Part shown: piece after piece, positions 10,099-19,591 of the stretch
Position numbering within the stretch: position 1 is the stretch's first letter
Layout of the letters: each line of letters begins with the position of its first letter
The notes under the pieces: generated by a model
Told to the model about the DNA's origin: nothing
What the model saw: the letters and a program-made list of their open reading frames with translations, nothing else
The model's database searches: none
Assembly: GCA_028290305.1 (NCBI GenBank)
Contig: JAQGKC010000426.1
Location: 1 to 61,535 of the forward strand
Direction: 5' to 3'
DNA from: Bradyrhizobium sp.
GTDB taxonomy: Bacteria > Pseudomonadota > Alphaproteobacteria > Rhizobiales > Xanthobacteraceae
DNA: 61,535 nt
Position numbers and translations under genes: made by a program

Positions 10099-11463
10099 TT
10101 AAGCTTGTGCGGGTGAGCGGAATCGGCCGTTCGCAATTTCATTCGCTATCGGTCGGGAATAAGTAACTGGTCGATCAGCGATCCTCATCGAATATTCTCG
10201 GAGCGAAGCTCGTATACCGATGCATATTCCCCAAAAAATCCACATGTAGTTCCAATAGTGAACCGTCAGCCCCACAAACATAAACAACACCAGGATCAGA
10301 GAAAAAGCGGTGCGCATCAGGGCCATGAAGGGATCTCCATCCCGGTTACCAGACTGCTTGACCGGCAACAGAGACGTTAAGTTTGTCAAGATCAGGAACA
10401 CGATCGTCGGAAGACCGAAGCGCAAGGACAACGCCAGCCAGACGCAATCAACGGATTGCAATTCCACCATACCAAAATCCAGGAACGCAAACCCTGTCCA
10501 GGGAGATAGGGAGATCAGTTCAATCGCAGAGTTCCACTCGAGCAACCGGAAATATCCGGATTCAGGCTCCAACGTCAGGTGCGAGAGAATCCAGCCCAGC
10601 GGATCATTGGTGGTAGCCATCCCCACGAGAACAAATGCGCCGAAGACTGTCCAGCACGCCCACCACCGCTCGGGAAATTGTTTGGTCAGTCCGCCATATG
10701 CGTATGTGGCCAACATGATAGCGAACGCCATCAGGCTGGACGAAGATAACGACAGTATGGCGCCGAAAAAACAGAGCCCAACCCACAAGACGCACTTCAT
10801 TACGTTGGTCTCAGAGTAGAGCAGCATGGCTGCGACCACGACGCAAAACGTGCCGAACAATATCGCATGATCGAATGTCGCGGTCGCCCGCACGATCCCC
10901 ATCCGGTCCTGATACTTAATTGGATCGACGTGCAGGATTGACGCGAAAATGTCGTGGATGACCAAATGTCCCGAGACGTTCTCTGCCACAGCGAAGACGA
11001 TGGATATGAACGCAAGCACTTTCAATACGCTTAGGAATTTGCGCAGGGCCAGCGGACCAAAAAAGAATCCACGCGCTACTAAATAGCCGCCAAAGAATTC
11101 GATGGCTTCCGCGGCCGCCGAAGATAACGACTCCGAGCCGTCCGTGTACACGGCTGCAACGACTATCCAGATGGCCGTTGCCGAGGCGAAAAAATCCGAC
11201 AACATCAGGCGGCGTTTCCGCTCGAGCAGCGCGAAAACAGCGGGAATCAGCAGCAACACGATGCACAGCCGCCCGACTGTGAGTTTCGCGCCAGCGATGA
11301 ATATCTGCACTTCGGCTGCTGGTATAATCAGCCCAATCAAGACCAGGCAAACCACCAAAGTGTTCCCGCGCCTACCGAGCTGCGAGTTCGAAGTCGCGAG
11401 CGCTATTTCGGCGCTGCCGCGCAGCATCGATTGCGATGGAACCCCGTAAATACGGCTCCTCAC
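10099..11463 (-). CDS. Polytopic membrane protein, Wzy/O-antigen-polymerase-like
   Basis: About 454 residues with roughly ten hydrophobic segments and a large loop around residues 300-350, the usual topology of Wzy polymerases and O-antigen ligases. Sequence is poorly conserved in this class, so the call rests on topology and context. I favour the GTG at 11463 because AGGGAG lies 6 bp upstream; a TTG at 11469 and an ATG at 11427 are alternatives. It lies between an acyltransferase and a methyltransferase in a short operon. A second candidate for this role is encoded at 49798-51156. Confidence 0.62.
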   Translation of the reverse strand: MRSRIYGVPSQSMLRGSAEIALATSNSQLGRRGNTLVVCLVLIGLIIPAAEVQIFIAGAKLTVGRLCIVLLLIPAVFALLERKRRLMLSDFFASATAIWIVVAAVYTDGSESLSSAAAEAIEFFGGYLVARGFFFGPLALRKFLSVLKVLAFISIVFAVAENVSGHLVIHDIFASILHVDPIKYQDRMGIVRATATFDHAILFGTFCVVVAAMLLYSETNVMKCVLWVGLCFFGAILSLSSSSLMAFAIMLATYAYGGLTKQFPERWWACWTVFGAFVLVGMATTNDPLGWILSHLTLEPESGYFRLLEWNSAIELISLSPWTGFAFLDFGMVELQSVDCVWLALSLRFGLPTIVFLILTNLTSLLPVKQSGNRDGDPFMALMRTAFSLILVLFMFVGLTVHYWNYMWIFWGICIGIRASLREYSMRIADRPVTYSRPIANEIANGRFRSPAQA

Positions 11464-11500
11464 CAGCAACTCCCTACCTGATATAGACCTACAGGCTTGC

Positions 11501-12634
11501 TCACTCGGCGGCCGGAGCCTGCGCCGGATCGCACGATCTTACCGGCGGCATGACGGAATCGATGCGGCGATGAACCCAGCTCGACAACGCCTTTTTCTGC
11601 TTCAGCGCGGGACCCTCGACAAATATCCACGATGCGTAGGCCAGGACCAGCGTGACAAGAAAGATGGCCGCAGCACCGATCCACCATATATGCATATTGG
11701 GGAACGTCAGACTGAACGCCGCCAGCACCAGCGCATGAATCAAATAGACGCCGTAGGACAGATCATGCTTCAGGGGCATCTTCCCGGGCAGAGCTGAAAG
11801 TCCGCAAAATATCATGAGATATGGCAGACAAATCGGCATGACGACGGGGCCCCCGCCCAATGGCAACGCAGCCAGCGCCAGCGCCAATGCGGCGCACGCC
11901 CAGACAGGAGAGAATGGAATCCGCGTCCGAAACAGGTAAAAAAGGACGCCGGATCCGAAATAGACAAACAGGCTCACGAACGTCAAAATGCGCTCGAACA
12001 CGCCGCTCGCAAACGCCGGGCTTATGCTGGCCGCGACGTAAACCGCATAAGATACGCACCAAAGCGTCAGAAAGAACGCGCGGCGGTTCAACAGGCCCAA
12101 GGCGCCGAACAAACCCAACACGATGTAGCAAAGGACTTCGAAGTGGAGCGTCCAAAGCGCGCCGTTGATGATCGGGGGATTTCCGTCGGCCGCGACGACG
12201 CCGGGCAAATATCTGACCGTCAGGGTCGATATGTTTTTCGCATAAAGGTACGTGTGCGGATCGATGAAATACGACGCCAGGGAAAACGTGGTCAGGATCG
12301 GGCCAAGTACAAGTATTGTCAGCACGACGTTGACGATCAGACCCGGGAAGATCCTGATCATCCGATGCACCGCGTAGTCCACGGCATTCCCCGTGCGCAC
12401 CAGACCTGGCGTCACCAGGAAGCCGCTGATGGCAAAGAAGATGACCACAGCGAAACGGCCAAAATCCATGAATCCCGCGCTGTAATGCAGAAGGGGATCG
12501 TTCCGGATGTCCGGATACTGGAGTCCGCGACAATGGTGCAATAGCACAATGATCGCCGCGATGAGACGGATGTGATCAAAACCAGGGCCCCTGTAGGAGG
12601 TCGAAACCAGTCTATCCTGGAAGGTCACGCACAC
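11501..12634 (-). CDS. Acyltransferase-3 family membrane protein (OafA-like)
   Basis: About 377 residues with some ten membrane segments. The N-terminal FDHIRLIAAIIVLLHHC carries the conserved arginine and the His pair of the acyltransferase-3 family near residues 21-38. FFAISGFLVTPGLVR near 67 and a glycine-rich YGVYLIHALVLA near 300 also fit. Such proteins O-acetylate (or O-succinylate) sugars of exported polysaccharides across the inner membrane. The start is one of two GTG codons (12634 or 12628) behind AGAGG. It is the first gene of the operon that continues with the polymerase-like gene 32 bp downstream. Confidence 0.82.
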   Translation of the reverse strand: MCVTFQDRLVSTSYRGPGFDHIRLIAAIIVLLHHCRGLQYPDIRNDPLLHYSAGFMDFGRFAVVIFFAISGFLVTPGLVRTGNAVDYAVHRMIRIFPGLIVNVVLTILVLGPILTTFSLASYFIDPHTYLYAKNISTLTVRYLPGVVAADGNPPIINGALWTLHFEVLCYIVLGLFGALGLLNRRAFFLTLWCVSYAVYVAASISPAFASGVFERILTFVSLFVYFGSGVLFYLFRTRIPFSPVWACAALALALAALPLGGGPVVMPICLPYLMIFCGLSALPGKMPLKHDLSYGVYLIHALVLAAFSLTFPNMHIWWIGAAAIFLVTLVLAYASWIFVEGPALKQKKALSSWVHRRIDSVMPPVRSCDPAQAPAAE

Positions 12635-12710
12635 CTCTTCTACCAGTTGACGATCGCCTCGTGGCGCGGCGCCGCGTCCGGAGCGAATTTCAAAATTAAA
12701 CAGTGGAAAC

Positions 12711-12755
12711 TAAACCATTTAATATATAATAACAACAATTAAATAAATTAACCAA
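12711..12755. promoter_or_regulatory. AT-rich island between divergent genes
   Basis: Almost pure A/T over about 45 bp in the gap between the acyltransferase gene and the GT-B gene, which are divergent. It contains AATTAAAT at 12737-12744 and the related ATTTAAT just upstream. I read it as a shared promoter/operator zone and possible target of AT-binding proteins such as the H-NS-family products encoded further right. Confidence 0.4.
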
Positions 12756-12872
12756 AGTAGATGTTTCTCAAGCGAATGGTGGATTTGTCGTGGCCTTCCG
12801 ACTTCCGTTTCGTGCCAAATTGCGTCGGAGCGCAGGCACTACCAAAACCGCAATATTTGATGGTACCGGTTC

Positions 12873-14009
12873 GTGGAAGGCACGCGTAGCGCCGCGAATA
12901 GATGGACACAACATTTTACGCGGCGATTTTTTGCAGAATCTGGTCGTTTGCTTATGGGAATAGCTCGTCGCATCGCGCAGCGGATCGGTATTCCGTCAGG
13001 ACGACATCTAGCCGCGGTTCCGAAGCTCAAGGTAAGCCGGGAACCTGCGCCGCACTCACCGACCGCGTGGTTCATCTGCCCGGATTACGAGCAACCGAGC
13101 GGCGGAATGCGCAAACTCTACCACTGCGTGGATATCTTGAACGGTGTCGGGCTGAACGCGGCCATTCTACATGCTCGGGCGGGATTTCGTTGCGGCTGGT
13201 TTGAAAACACGACCCGAGTTGCCAGCGCAGCCGAAGTCACCGTAGGGCCCCAGGATATCCTGGTCGTGCCGGAAATCTACGGCCAGACAATCCGTGACCT
13301 GCCAAAGAACATTCGACAGGTCATTTTCAATCAGAATGTCTACAACACCCTGGGATGGTTGTTGGATAGATCAACCAATGCGACACCATATACAGACAAT
13401 CCTGACCTCGCGCTGATCCTAGTGGTTTCTCAGGACAATGCCGAGGTAATCAAACATATCTTCCCGGCTGCACCGGTTCAGCGCCTTCACCTCGGTATTG
13501 ATCCCGTTTTGTTTCATCCGCCCCAGGGTCCGAAGCAGCGCCGGATCGCCTACATGCCGCGAAAGCGGGCCGGCGACGCGGCGAGCGTGCTGGCGCTGCT
13601 GAGACTTCGGGGGGCGCTCGACGGTTGGGATGTCGTTGCAATAGAGGGCCGCAGTGAGGCCGAGACCGCCGAACTGCTGCGATCAGCTAAATTATTCCTG
13701 AGCTTCAGTTCACGGGAGGGGTTTGGATTGCCCCCCCTCGAGGCCCTCGCCTGCGGCTGCCTCGTGGTCGGCTATCACGGCTTGGGAGGCCGCGAATATT
13801 TCCATCCGCCTTTCGCTACCGCCGTGGAAGACGGCGATATCGCTGGCTTTGCACGCGCGGTGGAAGCGACCCTTCGCAGAATCGACCATGACCCGCGATC
13901 CACGGATGCCATCATGGCGGCCGCGGCCACCTTCGTTTCAGAAGGTTATCCTCTGGAGACAGAGAGGCAGGATCTCCTCGACGTCTTCGGCCCTCTCCTC
14001 CACTCGTGA
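12873..14009 (+). CDS. GT-B glycosyltransferase (group 1 / GT4-like)
   Basis: Up to 378 residues from a GTG at 12873; an ATG at 12954 would give 351 and neither has a good ribosome site. The N-terminal Rossmann half starts at WFICPDYEQPSGGMRKLYH, with the Gly-Gly nucleotide loop. The C-terminal half has FSSREGFGLPPLEALACG near residue 275-295, the conserved E-x7-E of GT4 enzymes, followed by VVGYHGLGGREYF. It transfers a sugar from a nucleotide donor to the growing repeat unit; donor unknown. It ends 28 bp before the convergent GT2 gene at 14038. Confidence 0.78.
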   Translation: MEGTRSAANRWTQHFTRRFFAESGRLLMGIARRIAQRIGIPSGRHLAAVPKLKVSREPAPHSPTAWFICPDYEQPSGGMRKLYHCVDILNGVGLNAAILHARAGFRCGWFENTTRVASAAEVTVGPQDILVVPEIYGQTIRDLPKNIRQVIFNQNVYNTLGWLLDRSTNATPYTDNPDLALILVVSQDNAEVIKHIFPAAPVQRLHLGIDPVLFHPPQGPKQRRIAYMPRKRAGDAASVLALLRLRGALDGWDVVAIEGRSEAETAELLRSAKLFLSFSSREGFGLPPLEALACGCLVVGYHGLGGREYFHPPFATAVEDGDIAGFARAVEATLRRIDHDPRSTDAIMAAAATFVSEGYPLETERQDLLDVFGPLLHS

Positions 14010-14037
14010 ATGGGGGTTAACTTTAAACACACAACGA

Positions 14038-15072
14038 TCAGACACCAGTCCTAACCCAGCGCAGACGCGCGATCTCCCAACGGCCGCGCCGAATTGCTGC
14101 AGCCAACAATGAACTTGGCAGCCACCGACTTTGGCGGCCGCGTTTCCGGCGTTTTTGCAAGCCGGACCATTCCGGTAAGGAAGCGGCCGCGGGATAGGTC
14201 GTCATCGCAAAATCGACCAACCTATCTTCCAGTCCAGGATCGACCTGATCGCGATCGTACATACGACAGGCTTCGTCCAAAGCTTCGGCGGCCAGCTTGC
14301 AGCGAACGGTGGCTTCAAGTTCCACAGCGCCGCGCAATCGGTTGCCGGCGAGGGCGAAAGTGCTGATAAAGGCGTCGCGCCGTCCGATCAGGTCCGTCAT
14401 TACACCAGCATTGACAGTCCGCTGCATGCTGTTCGGATGAACCCGATAATATCCCTGATCAATGCCATTGATGCGCCCAACGTCTGACATCGCTGAGAGG
14501 CGCAACCACATTTCCACATCGGATGTATGAGGTAGTCCGGGATTGTAGCCACCTACTTCCCGCAAAGCCGAACTGCGGATCACAACTTCGGGCTGACTAA
14601 TGCAATTGACGCCAACGCTACACCGGAGCGCAAACCATTCATCTCCAGGCCAAACGGTCCAGCGCGGACGACCACGGCGTAGCGGTGGCGGCACGTTGCC
14701 AGTGAAATGACGCGGTCGACCATACACGAAGCCGACATTCGGATACTTTTCCAGCAGCTCAATTGATCTCTTCAACGAACCTGGTGGCAGCAGATCATCC
14801 GCGTCTAGTTTAACGAAATATTCGCCCTTAGCTTCGCTAATCCCACGATTGACGGCAGGTATCATTCCGACATTCTTCGGCAGCGCGATCAGCCGCACCC
14901 TGGAATCTCTGGCCGCAAGGCCATGGCCGATTGCGGCACTCTGATCGACAGATCCGTCGTCCACGACGAGAACGTTCACCTCGACACCCTCCTGCGCGAG
15001 CACGCTCTCAACGCAGGCAGTCAGGAAATGACCGTAATTATAACAGGGAACAACAACGTCAACTCTGGCCAT
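14038..15072 (-). CDS. Family 2 glycosyltransferase
   Basis: 344 residues, ATG start. GT2 signatures are VDVVVPCYNYGHFL at the N-terminus, VVDDGSVDQS near 37, KNVGMIPAVNRGI near 65 and the DxD in VKLDADDLLP near 90. PHTSDVEMWLRLS near 180 is the acceptor-domain acidic motif. It is a close paralogue of the product of 16345-17325 in arrangement (PCYNYG, DADDLL/SADDLL, VEMWLRL/MEMWLRF). It is the last gene of the long reverse-strand run and probably adds one sugar of the repeat unit. Confidence 0.84.
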   Translation of the reverse strand: MARVDVVVPCYNYGHFLTACVESVLAQEGVEVNVLVVDDGSVDQSAAIGHGLAARDSRVRLIALPKNVGMIPAVNRGISEAKGEYFVKLDADDLLPPGSLKRSIELLEKYPNVGFVYGRPRHFTGNVPPPLRRGRPRWTVWPGDEWFALRCSVGVNCISQPEVVIRSSALREVGGYNPGLPHTSDVEMWLRLSAMSDVGRINGIDQGYYRVHPNSMQRTVNAGVMTDLIGRRDAFISTFALAGNRLRGAVELEATVRCKLAAEALDEACRMYDRDQVDPGLEDRLVDFAMTTYPAAASLPEWSGLQKRRKRGRQSRWLPSSLLAAAIRRGRWEIARLRWVRTGV

Positions 15073-15103
15073 AGCTCATTCTCTACGTGAATTCAGCGAT
15101 CCG

Positions 15104-16249
15104 CTAGTTCATCAGAGACTTTAACTTTTCAGCAAAGATTCCGACGGGGTCTTTTGGCAGTAACCTACGAACGCTAGCTGCCGCGGCTTTTCCCATCTCC
15201 TCAAGCCCATCGCGCGCTGCCCATACTCGCTCCAATGCCCTATCAACGCAGGCGACAACGGGCGCTTCGGCCAAAAAGCCAGTGACACCATCCTCGATAA
15301 CCTCTGGATTGCCTGCAACGTCGGTTGCCAGCACTGGACGCCCGCAAAGCATTGCTTCGATGATTGTCAATGGCAATCCTTCATATCTGGAAGGCAGAAC
15401 CAATGCGTGATTTTCACGCCAAACTTGAACGATGGGACAGTGGCCTGCGAACACTACCCGGTCGGATAAATTGAGCTTTCTCGTCAGGCGCTCCAGCGCA
15501 TCTCGTTGAGGTCCCTCACCGTACAAGGTCAAGCGCCACTGTCGATCGGCCCACCTGCGAAGTGCCAACGCTTCAAGGAGAATATCTTGGCCTTTCTGGA
15601 GGGGCTGAAGCCGGCCTACGCAGGCTAGTCGTAACACCCCGTTGGCGGGGGAGGGCCAAGGAATCAGTGCCTCAAGGTCTATAGTAATCGGATTCCAAAC
15701 AACTTCCGCGTTGTCGAGATCGTATCCTAACAGCTTCTCTTCAAGGACCTGATTTGCCTTGGATACGAAGAAGCAGCGCCTCGCCAGCGGAAAAGCTTTT
15801 CGATACCGCGCGCCGAGTTCATCAGTCGGCCAAAATCCTTCAAAGTTCGTATGCATGATCGCTGCGAATGGCCAGCGCTTTTCGATGCATAGTTCAACAA
15901 GTTCGATCGGTGGAAGGGGACTGCCATCGGATATCACCACTAGGTCGGGCGAGAAATCGCCAAATGCCTTTCCAACGTCCAAGACAATCTGGGGCTTCGC
16001 CGATAAACTACGTCGCGCGTCGGAAAAAAGCGTGCGCTTGGGGCGAGGCTTCACAACTATTCCGTGCTTCGACAAGTCTAGCAGGCGCTTATCAGGCTGC
16101 GGCCAACCATGGACACTGGCAGCTACCGATATTCCCTGCTCTGAAAGACGGAGAGCCGTCTGTGACCAAAGTTCTTCGGACCCGCCCCACGGCGTTCCCG
16201 CCATCGTGGACACAAACAAGACTTTCCTCTGCAATCTCAAATCAAACAT
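15104..16249 (-). CDS. GT4 family glycosyltransferase
   Basis: 381 residues, ATG start. The chain begins with a beta strand and glycine loop (VLFVSTMAGTPWGGSEELW). The C-terminal donor domain opens at LACVGRLQPLQKGQDILLEAL, and LPSRYEGLPLTIIEAMLCG near 290 gives the catalytic E-x7-E. GRPVLATDVAGNPEVI follows, as in WaaG/PimA-like retaining transferases. It lies 31 bp upstream of the following GT2 gene and 95 bp downstream of the preceding one, so it is likely in the same transcript. The sugar donor cannot be told from sequence. Confidence 0.85.
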   Translation of the reverse strand: MFDLRLQRKVLFVSTMAGTPWGGSEELWSQTALRLSEQGISVAASVHGWPQPDKRLLDLSKHGIVVKPRPKRTLFSDARRSLSAKPQIVLDVGKAFGDFSPDLVVISDGSPLPPIELVELCIEKRWPFAAIMHTNFEGFWPTDELGARYRKAFPLARRCFFVSKANQVLEEKLLGYDLDNAEVVWNPITIDLEALIPWPSPANGVLRLACVGRLQPLQKGQDILLEALALRRWADRQWRLTLYGEGPQRDALERLTRKLNLSDRVVFAGHCPIVQVWRENHALVLPSRYEGLPLTIIEAMLCGRPVLATDVAGNPEVIEDGVTGFLAEAPVVACVDRALERVWAARDGLEEMGKAAAASVRRLLPKDPVGIFAEKLKSLMN

Positions 16250-16344
16250 CCGTTTGGTTCATCAAAAATCGATTCGTCCGCCCGGTTGAGTTCGCATGCT
16301 GCGCTCTCTTCGTCACATCGTTGCCCGGTTGCACTCGACTGTAT

Positions 16345-17325
16345 TCATCGGCCAAGCAGTCTACCGGCCGCCCCTCTCGCCGCCGACCGTGCCCATTCGC
16401 GCCCCTCCGGCCCGGGAGGTTTAAGCAAATTCAAAAGAAGCGGAGAATAACTCAGCCTCGGATTTAGACTCAGAGCTTCGCGGACGAGGCGAAGCCCCGA
16501 GAGGTGGCCTCGTCGCAACAATGGGACACCACTCCGAATCGCTTGCTGCGCGAGCTCGCAACGGGCCAGTGATCGCAACTCGCGCAAATTAGTCAGAGAG
16601 CTACCGTATTCATCAAAGAAGCTCTCGAAAGCTAGTCGGCGTTGCCGCAGGTCAGGATAGATCGCGGGAAAGTACGCCTTAGACATCGCAGCAGCATGCG
16701 TTCTATAAATCGCTTGCACCGCGTCGATGCGAGCAACCGCGCCATGCCCCGCAAAGCGCAGCCACATCTCCATGTCTCCCGCGTGAGGAAGGGATGGGCG
16801 ATAACCGCCAATCGCTTTCTGACTGCTGGTTCGCGCTATAGCCGTTGGCGTCGGCACAAAATTTATCGCGCTCCTGCACATATCCTTGATTATGTCCTGC
16901 CGCGACCACGTGTAGCTATGCACCGGATCGATACTTGGAAATGGAAGACCGTCCTGCCAGACTGCACTTCCTCCATAGGTAAGCCCTATATCCGAATTTT
17001 CATCCATGATCGCGACGGCGCGCGCGAGTGCCCCCTGTACCAGCAGGTCGTCGGCGGATAAAAGCAAAAAGTAGTCACTGTCGGCCCAATCGATACCTTC
17101 ATTGTAGGTTTGGATATGCCCTTTGTTGCGCGTGTGTGCGATGACGATGACGCGCTGATCGGCATTGGCCAGCTTCTCTGCCGTTGAGAGCGAGTCGTCC
17201 GATGAGGCGTCGTCAATGATGAGCACCCGTACGTCGCGAATGGACTGATCGAGAACACTGCGGACACAGTTCTCCAGGAAACGTCCATAGTTATAGCAGG
17301 GAACAAGAATATCGACCTTGGCCAT
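16345..17325 (-). CDS. Family 2 glycosyltransferase
   Basis: 326 residues. The N-terminal GT-A fold has VDILVPCYNYGRFL, IIDDASSDDS near 37, and LLLSADDLLV near 90 in place of the usual DAD. The acidic acceptor motif is AGDMEMWLRFAG near 180. It shares layout with the product of 14038-15072, so the two probably arose by duplication within the locus and add different sugars or linkages. It lies 62 bp after the upstream aminotransferase gene. Ser replaces the first Asp of the metal motif, while SADD still keeps two acidic residues. Confidence 0.84.
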   Translation of the reverse strand: MAKVDILVPCYNYGRFLENCVRSVLDQSIRDVRVLIIDDASSDDSLSTAEKLANADQRVIVIAHTRNKGHIQTYNEGIDWADSDYFLLLSADDLLVQGALARAVAIMDENSDIGLTYGGSAVWQDGLPFPSIDPVHSYTWSRQDIIKDMCRSAINFVPTPTAIARTSSQKAIGGYRPSLPHAGDMEMWLRFAGHGAVARIDAVQAIYRTHAAAMSKAYFPAIYPDLRQRRLAFESFFDEYGSSLTNLRELRSLARCELAQQAIRSGVPLLRRGHLSGLRLVREALSLNPRLSYSPLLLNLLKPPGPEGREWARSAARGAAGRLLGR

Positions 17326-17387
17326 CTGTTCTGCTTTCTAGGAAATCGGCACGCAATCCTGGCGGAGATCATTCCATACGACATTGG

Positions 17388-18527
17388 TCATACCCGCAGC
17401 TCTGCCTTCAATTCATCCGCAACGCGGATCTGATCCTCCTCATTCATCTGCGCGTAGATCGGAAGCAGGATCGCGTGGTCCTGCGCCAGTTCTGATTGCC
17501 TGAGATCATGCAGCGGTTTCTCGCCCGCATAGGGCTTCTCGCGGTGAGAACACATGATCCCGCGTCGCGTCGCGATCCCGCGGTCGAGAAGACTCTGCAT
17601 GACGGCTCTCTGATCGACCCGGTCCGGCAATCGTACGCAGTAGCTCTGCCAGTTGGAACGCGCCCAGTCAGGCTCGAAAGGCAGCCGTAGTCCTTCGATA
17701 TTCCCGAGAAGCTCGGCATAGCGCGAAGCCAGTGTGCGGCGGCGGGCAACGATGTCGGGCAGCTTCATGAGCTGCTTGCGTCCGACAGCGGCCTGCATGT
17801 CGGTCATCCGGTAGTTGTAGCCGACAACGAGATAATCTTCAAAGATTACCTGCGGGGAACCGTGCCGAACGGTGTCAGGCACGCTCATGCCGTGCTGGCG
17901 CAACAGCTTGAACTTGCGGTCGAACTCCGGATTAGATGTCGTCAGCATGCCCCCCTCGCCGGTCGTGATCACCTTGCGCGGATGGAACGAGAAGCAGGCG
18001 ATATCTCCGTGGGGCTTGCCGATCCGGTCCCATCGTTCATCGACGTGGATCTGGCTGCCCGCGGCACAAGCTGCGTCTTCAATCAGAATGATGCCATGCC
18101 GCTTGGCCAGGGCGACCAGCGCGGTTAGATCGCAGGGCATACCCATTTGATGAATGGCAAGAACGGCGCGCGTGCGCGGCGTAATGGCTTCGGCGACGCG
18201 CGCCGGATCGATATTGTAGGTTTCCGGATCGATATCAACGAAAACGGGAGTCGCGCCGCAATATCTGATGCAGTTCGCTGTTGCGATGAACGAATGACTG
18301 GCGGTGATCACCTCGTCGCCCGGGGCGATATTCATCGCCGTCAAAGCGAGGTGCAGGGCAGTCGTACAATTGGACACCGCGCACGCATAAGGCGCATCGA
18401 CCAGAGCCGCAAACTCACGCTCGAAGGCGGCCACCTGCGGCCCTTGCGAGACCCAGCCAGACAGCACCGCCTCGCGGGCCGCGTCGGCCTCGTCTTCATC
18501 AAGAAACGGCATTGCAATCGGGATCAC
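17388..18527 (-). CDS. DegT/DnrJ/EryC1/StrS-family sugar aminotransferase
   Basis: 379 residues from a GTG at 18527 whose GTGA overlaps the epimerase stop; the open frame reaches 18587 but only 18527 onward looks like the family. PLP-enzyme features are SNCTTALHLAL near residue 52, the EDAACAAGS acidic motif near 150, and the Schiff-base lysine K185 in FSFHPRKVITTGEGG. It should aminate a nucleotide-linked keto sugar using glutamate, after the coupled epimerase/dehydratase has acted. Related enzymes make perosamine-like or 4-amino sugars, but the exact product is not determined. It is distinct from the second aminotransferase at 19592-20737. Confidence 0.84.
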   Translation of the reverse strand: MIPIAMPFLDEDEADAAREAVLSGWVSQGPQVAAFEREFAALVDAPYACAVSNCTTALHLALTAMNIAPGDEVITASHSFIATANCIRYCGATPVFVDIDPETYNIDPARVAEAITPRTRAVLAIHQMGMPCDLTALVALAKRHGIILIEDAACAAGSQIHVDERWDRIGKPHGDIACFSFHPRKVITTGEGGMLTTSNPEFDRKFKLLRQHGMSVPDTVRHGSPQVIFEDYLVVGYNYRMTDMQAAVGRKQLMKLPDIVARRRTLASRYAELLGNIEGLRLPFEPDWARSNWQSYCVRLPDRVDQRAVMQSLLDRGIATRRGIMCSHREKPYAGEKPLHDLRQSELAQDHAILLPIYAQMNEEDQIRVADELKAELRV

Positions 18528-19528
18528 GAAACGACAGCCTCTTGTTGAGCCGACACCGCGAACGAGCCGCGTTCGCTCCGCCACCAATCCACAAGTTCAT
18601 GCAGTCCCTGTTCCAGCGGGACGCTGGCGCGGAAACCAAGCAATCGTTCAGCTTTCGTCGTCGATGCCAGACGGCGGGGCACCGGGTTGACCGATCGCTC
18701 CGGCGCGAACTCCGGAATCAGATGTCCCTGACCCATCACTGAGGCCAGCGCAGCGGCGAGTTGGGCGAGGCTTGTTTCCGCACCGCTCGCCACGTTGAAT
18801 ACGTGATCGCTGGCTTTTGCCTTGGCTCCGAGGATGTTGGCGCGGGCAATATCCCGAACGTGGACAAAGTCCATCGTCTGCTGGCCGTCGCCGAAGATAA
18901 TCGGCGGCAACCCGGCTTCCAAGCGCTCCATCCACCGGATCAGCACTTCGGTGTAGCGCCCATGGATATCCATGCGATCGCCGTAGACGTTGAAATATCT
19001 GAAGGCAACGTAGTCGAGCCCGTACATATCATTGAACGTACGAAGCAGGCCTTCGTTGAAGGCCTTTGCGGCGCCGTAGATTGTCCGGTTGTCATAGGGA
19101 TTTTGCCGCTCCGTCGTCGGAAACTCCTCGGCCATTCCATAGACCGATGCCGATGATGCTGCGATGACTTTCTCGACATCGTGCTGAACGCAAAGTTCAA
19201 GCAAATCGAAGGTCGCCTGCACCATGACTTCCATCGCCAGACGCGGTTCGGCCGCGCAGTGGGTGATGCGCAGTGCCGCCTGGTGAAAGACAATGTCTGC
19301 CGCCTTCACCAGCGGCCCCATTAACTTGGCGTCGCGGATATCGCCGTGCACCAGACGTACCGGCCCTCGCGTCGAGGCGCGCTTGAGATTTTCGGGCCGT
19401 CCGCGAACCATGTTGTCGATAGCAACGATTTCGAGGCAGCCCTCGTCGCACAGCAAATCCACGATGTGCGAGCCGATAAATCCGGCGCCGCCGGTCACCA
19501 GAACGCGCTTTCCCTTCAAATGAACCAC
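18524..19528 (-). CDS. NAD-dependent sugar epimerase/dehydratase (extended SDR)
   Basis: 334 residues. The NAD-binding GGAGFIGS lies at residues 13-20. The catalytic triad is S126 region (AASSASVYG), Y151 and K155 (TIYGAAK). The C-terminal sugar-binding part has FRYFNVYG and TMDFVHVRDIARA. It resembles UDP-glucose 4-epimerase-type and related UDP-sugar epimerases/dehydratases. It is translationally coupled to the following aminotransferase by a 4-bp overlap, which suggests they act on the same nucleotide sugar. The 62-bp gap to the upstream aminotransferase has no obvious promoter. Confidence 0.82.
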   Translation of the reverse strand: MVHLKGKRVLVTGGAGFIGSHIVDLLCDEGCLEIVAIDNMVRGRPENLKRASTRGPVRLVHGDIRDAKLMGPLVKAADIVFHQAALRITHCAAEPRLAMEVMVQATFDLLELCVQHDVEKVIAASSASVYGMAEEFPTTERQNPYDNRTIYGAAKAFNEGLLRTFNDMYGLDYVAFRYFNVYGDRMDIHGRYTEVLIRWMERLEAGLPPIIFGDGQQTMDFVHVRDIARANILGAKAKASDHVFNVASGAETSLAQLAAALASVMGQGHLIPEFAPERSVNPVPRRLASTTKAERLLGFRASVPLEQGLHELVDWWRSERGSFAVSAQQEAVVS

Positions 19529-19591
19529 AATACTCTCCTATTCGCCTGTTCCATCGACAAGATGTTTAGTGAGGCAAAGTCTGCTGTCGCC